Source: Pseudodesulfovibrio sp. (GTDB lineage Bacteria; Desulfobacterota; Desulfovibrionia; Desulfovibrionales; Desulfovibrionaceae). From it: 6,196 nt of DNA. This document shows, one piece after another, positions 1-5,102 of the stretch. The notes beneath the pieces are model-generated. The model was not told the origin of the DNA. It searched no databases and was given only the letters and a program-made list of their open reading frames with translations. The stretch is taken from positions 1 through 6,196 of the forward strand of contig JAFLJW010000087.1 in assembly GCA_022712815.1 (NCBI GenBank), given 5' to 3'. Each line of letters starts with the position of its first letter. Within the stretch, counting starts at the first letter, position 1. The translations under genes were made by a program, and so were the position numbers.

Positions 1-912
1 GAACGGCTCGAAAAAGAACTGCTGCTCATGCTCTGGGATCGTGCTCAGGTCATTCTCTGGCTCAAACGGACAGGCCGCTATTTCCCGCATATCGAAAACG
101 TCCTGAAAGCCGCATCCATGCCGGATGATCTCAAGTATATCGCGGTCATCGAAAGCGCACTCAAACCCCAGGCCGGGTCCAGTCGGGGCGCACGCGGCGT
201 CTGGCAGTTCATCGCCTCCACTGGCCGCAACTACGGACTGACCGTTGACAGGTACATCGACGAACGCCGCAATTTCTACCTGTCCACCAGAGCCGCTGCC
301 CGCTATCTGCGCGAGCTAAACACCATGTTCGACTCATGGACGCTTGCCTGTGTTGCGTACAACATGGGCGAACAGGGCTTGCAAAAGCGGATTAAGCATC
401 AGGAGGTCAAGGATTACTACCACCTCCATCTTCCCCGCGAAACAATGCGGTATATCCTGCGGGCCATCGCCGCCAAGCTGATCATGTCCGACCCGGCCCG
501 GTACGGATTCAATCTCCTGCCCGGCGACTATTACTTGCCGCTAAAATTCGACCGCCTGCGCCTGAAAACCAAGTGGTCCACGCCCATCACCATCATCGCC
601 AAATCCGCCGGGACCTATTTCAAGACCATCAAAGACCTGAACCCCCAGCTCCTGAACAACATCGTTCCCAAAGGAGACCACACCATCTTCCTGCCCGAAG
701 GTGCAGCCAAAAAATTCAACAGGAAATACCAACCGCTCATCGCCAAATATCGCAAAACAATCAAACCCGACATACATGTGGTAAAACGCGGCGACACCCT
801 GACCGCCATCGCCCGAAAAAACAACATCTCGCTCTGGCAACTGCTCAAGACCAACCACCTGACCACCAAAAGCACCATCAGACCGGGCCAAAAGTTGAGA
901 ATCGTGAAATAG
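1..912 (+). CDS. mltD: MltD-type membrane-bound lytic murein transglycosylase with LysM tail (5' partial)
   Basis: Cleaves peptidoglycan glycan strands, leaving 1,6-anhydro-muramyl ends, in the periplasm. The frame is open from base 1, so the true start and any signal peptide lie outside the window; numbering here is from the first in-frame Met at base 28. The transglycosylase (SLT) domain spans about residues 15-155: the segment YIAVIESALKPQA carries the probable catalytic Glu42 (codon 151-153), followed by SRGARGVWQF, AYNMGEQGL near 110-118 and the family's ET.RY helix near 138. A degenerate LysM-like segment follows (about 182-222, with DLNPQLL and a PKGDHTIFLP ending), then a clear C-terminal LysM (about 249-292: VVKRGDTLTAIARKNNIS...IRPGQKLRI) that would bind the glycan backbone. 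This layout matches MltD. It is followed by repeat-rich intergenic DNA and is convergent with ald. Family call firm; the MltD name rests on domain order. Confidence 0.88.
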   Translation, partial: ERLEKELLLMLWDRAQVILWLKRTGRYFPHIENVLKAASMPDDLKYIAVIESALKPQAGSSRGARGVWQFIASTGRNYGLTVDRYIDERRNFYLSTRAAARYLRELNTMFDSWTLACVAYNMGEQGLQKRIKHQEVKDYYHLHLPRETMRYILRAIAAKLIMSDPARYGFNLLPGDYYLPLKFDRLRLKTKWSTPITIIAKSAGTYFKTIKDLNPQLLNNIVPKGDHTIFLPEGAAKKFNRKYQPLIAKYRKTIKPDIHVVKRGDTLTAIARKNNISLWQLLKTNHLTTKSTIRPGQKLRIVK

Positions 913-927
913 TGCGGGTGAATGCCT

Positions 928-1000
928 CCGGCAGGCCTACCGGCGGTCTCCTTCGGAGAGACCAGGGCGCTGCCCTGGACCCGCAAGGGGCGCGCCCCTT
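928..1000. repeat. Cluster of GC-rich palindromes after mltD
   Basis: Four dyads lie in series: CCGGCAGGCCTACCGG (928-943, 7 of 8 pairs), GGTCTC/GAGACC (945-950 with 958-963), CCAGGGC-gct-GCCCTGG (962-978, 7-bp stem) and the perfect 16-base palindrome AAGGGGCGCGCCCCTT (985-1000). No T-tract follows, so this is not a standard terminator. It resembles dispersed palindromic intergenic repeats that I remember from Desulfovibrio-type genomes; that comparison is from memory and unchecked. It could act on mltD mRNA 3' end stability. Confidence 0.6.
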
Positions 1001-1197
1001 AACCCCGAGCGAGCCTGCGGCGCAAGCTTCATAAAGCGAAAAGCGGCTTTTGTGGACGAAACCCGAAAGAGCATTATTAGCAATCCTCACCATACAGAAA
1101 GGGAGAACCTATACTTTTCATGGCTAGGAGCGATTCCTCTTGGATCAGATTCTTGACCAAAGTATCCTGCGGCCAAATTTGGAAAGCCGAGTTTTTT

Positions 1198-1231
1198 GCT
1201 TCTTTTTGGGGCGGCTCAGCCAAAAAGAAGC
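1198..1231. repeat. Perfect 12-bp inverted repeat
   Basis: GCTTCTTTTTGG (1198-1209) and CCAAAAAGAAGC (1220-1231) are perfect inverse complements separated by 10 bases. The run CCGGCCCGGGG follows on the plus strand. Neither strand has a T-tract directly after the stem, so a normal intrinsic terminator is not supported. It looks like another dispersed intergenic repeat unit. Confidence 0.6.
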
Positions 1232-1328
1232 CCGGCCCGGGGAGGGCTGCTTAAAAAGCATTTTCCTCTTCCTCTTAACTCTTAATCTTCATCACCGCCG
1301 CAGGCGGCTTCCTTCTCTCTCTCCCAAG

Positions 1329-1361
1329 CAAAAAAGCCCCGATCAATAGCGACCGGGGCTT
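1329..1361 (-). terminator. Intrinsic terminator of the lrp-ald unit
   Basis: AAGCCCCG (1334-1341) pairs perfectly with CGGGGCTT (1354-1361) around a 12-base loop. Read on the minus strand, the stem runs into six T (complement of 1330-1335), 28 bases after the ald stop. On the plus strand the stem is followed by CCATTTTTC, so it may also stop leftover mltD transcripts. Confidence 0.8.
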
Positions 1362-1388
1362 CCATTTTTCAACCGAGCGAAGCGAGTT

Positions 1389-2501
1389 CTACAACAACTC
1401 AAGAGCCTCTTCAGGGGTCAGGGACTCCAACCCAAATGCCTCTCCAACTGCCGGGCAGGTGAGCTTGCCTTCAAAGGTATTCAGGCCAAGAGCGAGACCG
1501 GGATCATTCTTCAAAGCGGCCACGCCGTCACGGGCAATACGCATGGCGTAAGGCAAAGTCTGATTGACCAGCGCAAATGTGGAAGTCCGGGGTACAGCTC
1601 CGGGCATGTTGGCAACGCCATAGTGAACCACGCCGTCCACTTCATAAATCGGATCGTCATGGGTGGTGGCATGGATGGTCTCGACGCAACCGCCTTGATC
1701 AACTGCCACATCGACGATGACAGAACCTTCCTTCATGGTGGATAGCATCTCACGCGTGACAAGCTTGGGGGCCTTTGCGCCCGGCACGAGCACTGCACCG
1801 ATAACGAGATCAGCCTTTTTCACGGCAGCCCGAATATTCGGTTCGGTCGAAGCCATGGTGATCAGGCGACCCTGAAAGATGTCGTCGAGATACTGGAGAC
1901 GCTTGTGGGAAAGATCAAGAATCATGCAGCGTGCGCCCATGCCCATGGCGATACGGGCGGCATTGGTACCGACCACGCCACCGCCGATAACCACCACGAG
2001 AGCAGGGGCCACACCGGGTACGCCACCGAGCAGTACACCGCGTCCGCCCTGACTCTTCTCCAGATAGCGTGCGCCGACCTGGGTTGCCATCCGCCCGGCG
2101 ACCTCGCTCATGGGGGTAAGCAGGGGCAGGGAGCCATCAGGCAGGGTCACGGTCTCGTAGGCGATGCCGATGGTCTCGGAATCAAGCAGCGCGTGGGTCA
2201 GGGATTCGGCAGCGGCCAGATGCAGGTAGGTGAAAAGAATAAGTCCTTTGCGGAGGTATTGGTATTCCTCCGGGAGCGGTTCCTTGACCTTGATGACCAT
2301 CTGCGCGCCCCAGGCTTCGGCTGCGGTGACCATTTTTGCTCCGGCGGCGATATATTCATCGTCAGACAAACCGCTGCCCAGGCCTGCGCCAACTTCGACG
2401 AGCAGTTCATTGCCTTGGCGAACCAAAGTGTCCACTGCGCCAGGGGTCATGGAAACGCGATTTTCCAGCGTCTTTATTTCCTTGGGAATTCCGATAATCA
2501 T
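1389..2501 (-). CDS. ald: Alanine dehydrogenase
   Basis: Catalyses reversible NAD-dependent oxidative deamination of L-alanine to pyruvate and ammonia in the cytoplasm; the family is typically a hexamer of about 370-residue subunits, and this protein has 370. Visible landmarks: N-terminal MIIGIPKEIK, Arg15 and Lys73 for substrate binding (KVKEP), His94 (FTYLHLAA), the Rossmann motif GGGVVG at 173-178 with Asp196 ending the second strand to hold the NAD ribose, and Asp268 in VDVAVDQGG. These match, shifted by about two residues, the Arg15/Lys75/His96/Asp270 set of the Mycobacterium tuberculosis enzyme. The frame opens further upstream (to 2573), but the Met at 2501 is chosen because it starts the conserved sequence and has AAGGAG six bases before it. 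The gene sits 43 bases after an Lrp-type regulator, probably co-transcribed. All key residues are intact. Confidence 0.97.
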   Translation of the reverse strand: MIIGIPKEIKTLENRVSMTPGAVDTLVRQGNELLVEVGAGLGSGLSDDEYIAAGAKMVTAAEAWGAQMVIKVKEPLPEEYQYLRKGLILFTYLHLAAAESLTHALLDSETIGIAYETVTLPDGSLPLLTPMSEVAGRMATQVGARYLEKSQGGRGVLLGGVPGVAPALVVVIGGGVVGTNAARIAMGMGARCMILDLSHKRLQYLDDIFQGRLITMASTEPNIRAAVKKADLVIGAVLVPGAKAPKLVTREMLSTMKEGSVIVDVAVDQGGCVETIHATTHDDPIYEVDGVVHYGVANMPGAVPRTSTFALVNQTLPYAMRIARDGVAALKNDPGLALGLNTFEGKLTCPAVGEAFGLESLTPEEALELL

Positions 2502-2507
2502 GCCGTT

Positions 2508-2513
2508 CTCCTT
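2508..2513 (-). promoter_or_regulatory. Ribosome binding site deciding the ald start
   Basis: AAGGAG on the minus strand, six bases before the ATG at 2499-2501. It excludes the upstream in-frame ATG codons, which would add 11 to 24 unconserved residues. Confidence 0.85.
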
Positions 2514-2544
2514 ATTATGAAAAATGTCCGCCATTTGGCGATTG

Positions 2545-3027
2545 TTATTTACTGAATCCGTCAAGGACGGCATCGGGCAGAAAAAGCCACTTGCGCCGGG
2601 ATTTCATGACCACAAACGATTCACTGGCACTGATGCCACCCACCTTGGACAAATCCTGATCCAAAAAATCATAGAGGTCGCCGATCTCATCCGAGCAAAC
2701 AATCTCCACAATGATATCGTACCGGCCAGTGACCACCGCGCACCAATTGACACGCGGCAACGAGCCAATCTGGTCAAGTTTTTCACCAAGCAACTCATGA
2801 TGATGCAGGGATATACCGACCAGAGCCACGGTCAGCCCTTTGGTCTTCATGGGATCGATCAGCCCCGCGACCTTGAGCGCACCGGCTGCAATCAGGTTCT
2901 TCATGCGTGATCGGACCGTGGGCGCGGTCACCCCGATCTCGTCACCGATCTTGCCGGGCGAAAGCTGACCATCACGCGTCAGTTCGGCGATAAGCTTTTT
3001 GTCTTGAACATCCAGTGTCGTTTTCAT
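2545..3027 (-). CDS. Lrp/AsnC-family transcriptional regulator
   Basis: A 160-residue amino acid-responsive DNA-binding protein. The N-terminal winged helix-turn-helix is at about residues 5-58 (LSPGKIGDEIGVTAPTVRSRMKNLIAAG, recognition helix near 34-46). The C-terminal RAM ligand and oligomer domain is at about 66-145, with the characteristic VTGRYDIIVEIVC strand and loop and SESFVVMKSRRKW near the end. Length is typical of the family. The ATG at 3027 is preceded by a modest AGAGG about ten bases upstream. It lies 43 bases before ald on the same strand, with no terminator between. Lrp-type regulators next to ald are known (for example AldR in mycobacteria, adjacent to ald), so control of ald, probably with alanine as ligand, is the natural inference; the ligand cannot be read from the sequence. 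Phased dyads at its own promoter suggest autoregulation. Confidence 0.94.
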   Translation of the reverse strand: MKTTLDVQDKKLIAELTRDGQLSPGKIGDEIGVTAPTVRSRMKNLIAAGALKVAGLIDPMKTKGLTVALVGISLHHHELLGEKLDQIGSLPRVNWCAVVTGRYDIIVEIVCSDEIGDLYDFLDQDLSKVGGISASESFVVMKSRRKWLFLPDAVLDGFSK

Positions 3028-3073
3028 TCCAGCTTTGCCTCTGGTTAATTCTTTCGATTTGAAAAAGTTTACA

Positions 3074-3133
3074 TCACCTTTTTATCTAAAAGTGAAAAAT
3101 ATTGTCAATAAGTTTTTCGCTGAATATTATTCA
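3074..3133. promoter_or_regulatory. Three phased dyads: candidate Lrp-type operator
   Basis: Three AT-rich inverted repeats lie in series. The first is TCAC...GTGA at 3074-3095 (8 of 11 half-site positions match, centre 3084.5). The second is TATTG-T-CAATA at 3100-3110 (perfect, centre 3105), flanked by GAAAAA and TTTTTC. The third is TGAATA-T-TATTCA at 3121-3133 (perfect, centre 3127). Centres are 20.5 and 22 bases apart, close to two helical turns, and cover the -10, the -35 and the upstream region. Lrp/AsnC proteins commonly bind phased arrays of weak sites; assignment to the adjacent regulator is inference. Confidence 0.5.
3081..3108 (-). promoter_or_regulatory. Sigma70-type promoter of lrp-ald
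   Basis: On the minus strand a perfect -35 TTGACA (complement of 3103-3108) and a -10-like GATAAA (complement of 3081-3086) are 16 bases apart in AT-rich DNA. Transcription would start near 3074, giving a leader of about 46 bases. Confidence 0.6.
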
Positions 3134-3150
3134 AACAAACATCCGCATTA

Positions 3151-3204
3151 CAAAACATAAGCCCTCAGCGTATCCTGCATGATGCGCTGAGGGCTTATGT
3201 TTTG
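3151..3204. terminator. Very long hairpin, possible bidirectional terminator
   Basis: CAAAACATAAGCCCTCAGCG (3151-3170) is perfectly complementary to 3185-3204. The stem extends inward by four more pairs (one G-T) to a six-base loop at 3175-3180, giving about 24 pairs. GC-rich pairs sit in the middle and A/T-rich pairs at the base, so each strand has an A-rich 5' arm and a TTATGTTTTG-type 3' arm. It could stop minus-strand transcripts from argO before they reach lrp-ald. The stem is longer than usual for a terminator. Confidence 0.5.
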
Positions 3205-3272
3205 AACGTAATCTGCCGACAGGCCGGATATCCTGCCCGACAATACATGTCACTCAAAGGGAGAAATGAAAG

Positions 3273-3296
3273 GAGGCTCATCTCTTTTGGAGCCTC
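3273..3296 (-). terminator. Weak hairpin in the argO 3' region
   Basis: GAGGCTC (3273-3279) pairs with GAGCCTC (3290-3296) around ten bases. Read on the minus strand it lies 56 bases after the argO stop and is followed by CTTTCATTTC, a poor T-tract. It may be a weak terminator or a 3'-end stabiliser ahead of the longer hairpin at 3151-3204. Confidence 0.35.
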
Positions 3297-3352
3297 GTGG
3301 TGTGAGGTGTAACTTGTTTTAATTCAATCTATTATGCTCTTTGCATAGCCAG

Positions 3353-3964
3353 CTATGCGCTGAGAGTTGACCAGACAAGCGAGGCCGCAATGGTCCACAT
3401 AGTCAAGCAGACGAGGATGTCCAGAATTCTCCATGTGATGTCTTTCTCGAACATGGGGGCCAGCATCTGTCCGCCAAGGCTAAGGCTCAGAAACCAGAGG
3501 GTTGAGGCCACGAATGCGCCCAGGCCGAAAAGATAGCGATCAGGCAGGGCAAACTGGCCGCTGATCGATCCCATGAGGACCACGGTGTCGAGGTACACAT
3601 GAGGATTTAGAAGGGTCACCGCCAGGGTGAGCATCAGGGTATGGCGCAAGGTCTTGCCGGATTCATCTTCCGTTTTGAGCGCGCCCCCCCTGATGGCCGA
3701 GAAAAAGGCACTTAATCCGTACCAGGACAAAAAGGCCGCCCCGCCCCATGCCGCGATTGTCGCAAAAGTTGGATTGGCCGCAACCATGGTTCCAACACCG
3801 GTGACTCCCAGTGTAATAAGAATCCCGTCACACAAAATGCACAACGCGGCCACGGCCAGATGATGATTCCTGCGCACTCCCTGAGTCAGAACAAATGCAT
3901 TCTGTGCGCCAATGGCAACGATTAACCCGCCGCCCATGCCAAATCCCTGTATAAATGGTGTCAT
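3353..3964 (-). CDS. argO: LysE/ArgO-family basic amino acid exporter
   Basis: Inner-membrane efflux protein of the LysE superfamily, likely exporting arginine or lysine and related toxic analogues. The 203 residues are largely hydrophobic with about five or six membrane segments. Signature stretches: the first helix with GLIVAIGAQNAFVLTQGVRR, the second with AALCILCDGILITLGVTGVG, then WGGAAFLSWYG and, after a short hydrophilic loop, TLLNPHVYLDTVV, which closely resembles E. coli ArgO (LNPHVYLDT) and lacks the long central loop of Corynebacterium LysE. The frame extends to 4033, but the Met at 3964 begins the conserved part; the extra upstream residues translate a G-rich leader. It is divergent from argP, the usual partner. 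The nearest SD-like GGGGAGG is 12 bases before the ATG, a long spacing, and lies in a G-rich structure. Transported substrate is inferred from family and context. Confidence 0.93.
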   Translation of the reverse strand: MTPFIQGFGMGGGLIVAIGAQNAFVLTQGVRRNHHLAVAALCILCDGILITLGVTGVGTMVAANPTFATIAAWGGAAFLSWYGLSAFFSAIRGGALKTEDESGKTLRHTLMLTLAVTLLNPHVYLDTVVLMGSISGQFALPDRYLFGLGAFVASTLWFLSLSLGGQMLAPMFEKDITWRILDILVCLTMWTIAASLVWSTLSA

Positions 3965-3979
3965 TGTGGTGTGTTGCCT

Positions 3980-4002
3980 CCCCTTCCCCAGACCCCATCC
4001 CC
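3980..4002 (-). promoter_or_regulatory. G-quadruplex-like motif in the argO leader
   Basis: On the minus strand four GGGG tracts (complements of 3999-4002, 3993-3996, 3986-3989 and 3980-3983) are separated by AT, TCT and AA, fitting the canonical quadruplex pattern. The last tract is part of GGGGAGG (complement of 3977-3983), the only SD-like sequence near the argO start. Folding in the mRNA would hide it. This could instead be a remnant of a G/C-rich intergenic repeat. Confidence 0.5.
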
Positions 4003-4056
4003 TCCTTTCCGCTAAACCTTTTTGTAGGCGCATTCGCGCGGGTGGTGGGGCGTGAA

Positions 4057-4062
4057 GTTATA
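4057..4062 (-). promoter_or_regulatory. Candidate -10 of the argO promoter
   Basis: TATAAC on the minus strand. The hexamer 17 bases upstream (ACGCAC) is not a recognisable -35, as expected for a promoter that needs an activator such as ArgP. Transcription would start near 4049, leaving a leader of about 85 bases that includes the G-tract motif. Confidence 0.35.
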
Positions 4063-4092
4063 TTGTTCATTATTGTTATGTGCGTTTATCGT
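4061..4092 (+). promoter_or_regulatory. Candidate argP promoter and 10-bp direct repeats
   Basis: TTGTTC (4063-4068) and TATCGT (4087-4092) are 18 bases apart, a weak sigma70-like pair. It begins immediately beside the candidate argO -10, so the divergent promoters would be back to back. TATTGTT occurs twice with a 10-base period (4061-4067 and 4071-4077), placing both copies on the same helix face, possibly for ArgP contact. I could not identify a clear T-N11-A LysR box. Confidence 0.3.
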
Positions 4093-4187
4093 AAGTGTTT
4101 GATTGCTTGGAGGTAGTGTTAATCCGGGTTTTGCTGTGTGTAAAACTAATTGTTTTCATGTTGCATAAGAATTGCTAATGATGATTC

Positions 4188-5081
4188 ATGCTTGATTACA
4201 AATTGGTTGAAGCGTTTGCGGTTGTTGCCAAAGAGGGTGGGTTTGAGAAGGCGACCAAGGTGTTGCATCTGACGCAGTCGGCGATTTCCCAACGGGTTAA
4301 ATTGCTGGAGGAGCAGGCCGGATGCATCTTGCTGGTTCGTTCAGCGCCGCCCAGGCCGACCCCTGCGGGACGGGAGATGCTCAAGCATTATCGGCAGGTC
4401 CGGCGGCTGGAGGACGATCTTGTCCCTGGCATGGGCCATGAGTCCGGCGGCTTTACCTCCCTGCCCGTGGCGATCAATGCGGACAGTCTAGCGACCTGGT
4501 TTTTCCCTGCCATCAACGATTATCTGGCTGCCGAACCCGTGCTGCTCGACCTGAGTGTGGACGATCAGGCGCAGACCCATCGGCTCCTGCACGATGGCGA
4601 GGTTCTCGGCTGCGTGAGCGAGCGCAGTGAACCGATTCAGGGGTGCCGGGTGGAATACCTCGGCAACATGGATTACAGGCTGTATGCCACGCCGGAGTAC
4701 AAAAGGCACTGGTTCCCGGATGGACTGACCTCAGAAAGCGTGGATCGCGCCCCAATCCTGATCTTCAACCGCAAGGATTTGATGCACGGCATACTCATCG
4801 CGGATAAATTGGGCAAGCAGCCCACACTATTCAATGCGTTCTATCTGCCATCGTCCGAGAAATTCGCCCCGACCATCGCTTCGGGCCGTGTCTGCGGCAT
4901 GCTGCCGGATCAGCAGGCTTCAGGATATCTGGAGCGCGGTGAGATAGTCGATCTCATCCCCGGATTAAAATTCACGGTCCACCTCCACTGGCATTGCTGG
5001 AATTTGGAATCGGCCCAGCTTGGCCGGTTCACCGAGGCATTGATAAAAGGAGCGAGACGGGAGCTTGCGATCACGGCCTGA
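4188..5081 (+). CDS. argP: LysR-family transcriptional regulator ArgP
   Basis: Cytoplasmic LysR-type regulator of 297 residues, the same length as E. coli ArgP (IciA). The helix-turn-helix is at about residues 18-41 (GFEKATKVLHLTQSAISQRVKLLE), then the family's VRSAPPRPTPAGREML wing and linker at 50-65. The co-inducer domain begins near 92; the segment INADSLATWFFP (96-107) closely matches E. coli ArgP, as do DGEVLGCVSE and GRVCGMLP further on. In E. coli ArgP with arginine activates argO while lysine blocks transcript escape; the divergent argO here makes the same circuit likely. The start MLDYK is conserved but has no good ribosome site before it (only weak AAGAA about 18 bases upstream), which may mean low expression or coupling. 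It is convergent with the MocR gene, the stops being 21 bases apart with no terminator visible. Confidence 0.95.
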   Translation: MLDYKLVEAFAVVAKEGGFEKATKVLHLTQSAISQRVKLLEEQAGCILLVRSAPPRPTPAGREMLKHYRQVRRLEDDLVPGMGHESGGFTSLPVAINADSLATWFFPAINDYLAAEPVLLDLSVDDQAQTHRLLHDGEVLGCVSERSEPIQGCRVEYLGNMDYRLYATPEYKRHWFPDGLTSESVDRAPILIFNRKDLMHGILIADKLGKQPTLFNAFYLPSSEKFAPTIASGRVCGMLPDQQASGYLERGEIVDLIPGLKFTVHLHWHCWNLESAQLGRFTEALIKGARRELAITA

Positions 5082-5102
5082 ATCTGTGCCGCAAGCCTTT
5101 TC

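Larger units (their letters stand above)
913..1388. other. Gene-poor intergenic region between mltD and ald
   Basis: This 476-base stretch lies between two convergent genes. I see no recognisable coding sequence: the open frames here give low-complexity or unfamiliar proteins and lack convincing ribosome sites. It holds the palindrome cluster at 928-1000, a small AAAAG-CGG-CTTTT hairpin (1039-1051), the palindrome CCAAATTTGG (1173-1182), a 12-bp-stem hairpin (1198-1231), a small TGCTT/AAGCA hairpin followed by TTTT (1248-1264), a CCGCC-GCA-GGCGG hairpin (1295-1307) and the ald terminator (1329-1361). Bases 1052-1170 show nothing I can interpret. Confidence 0.7.
3134..3352. other. Non-coding spacer between lrp promoter region and argO
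   Basis: No supported gene. It contains the long hairpin at 3151-3204, a GGATATCC-centred dyad (3222-3237, one mismatch) and the GAGGCTC/GAGCCTC hairpin at 3273-3296. An 18-codon frame at 3266-3322 has a GGGAG only two bases before its ATG and resembles nothing I know. Confidence 0.55.

Noticed and set aside
1140..1349. 69-codon open frame in the mltD-ald gap
   Set aside because: It runs through the 12-bp inverted repeat and the ald terminator, has no ribosome site and gives a low-complexity product.
1905..2555. 216-codon open frame on the plus strand opposite ald
   Set aside because: It is an antisense shadow of ald, whose residues and length are fully conserved on the minus strand.
3266..3322. 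18-codon frame starting ATG AAA GGA with GGGAG upstream
   Set aside because: SD spacing is two bases, the frame is tiny, and it contains a hairpin better explained as the argO 3' end structure.
3828..3998. Out-of-frame ATG at 3998 (minus strand) just after AAAGGAGG, opening a 56-codon frame overlapping argO
   Set aside because: The SD-like sequence is only two bases from the ATG, the product resembles no family, and it simply shadows argO in another frame.
3965..4187. Lysine riboswitch (L-box) in the argO leader
   Set aside because: The leader of about 85 bases is too short and G-rich for the large conserved L-box fold, and no matching elements were seen.
5082..5102. Shared terminator between argP and the MocR gene
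   Set aside because: Only 21 bases separate the stops and I find no stem longer than four pairs there.
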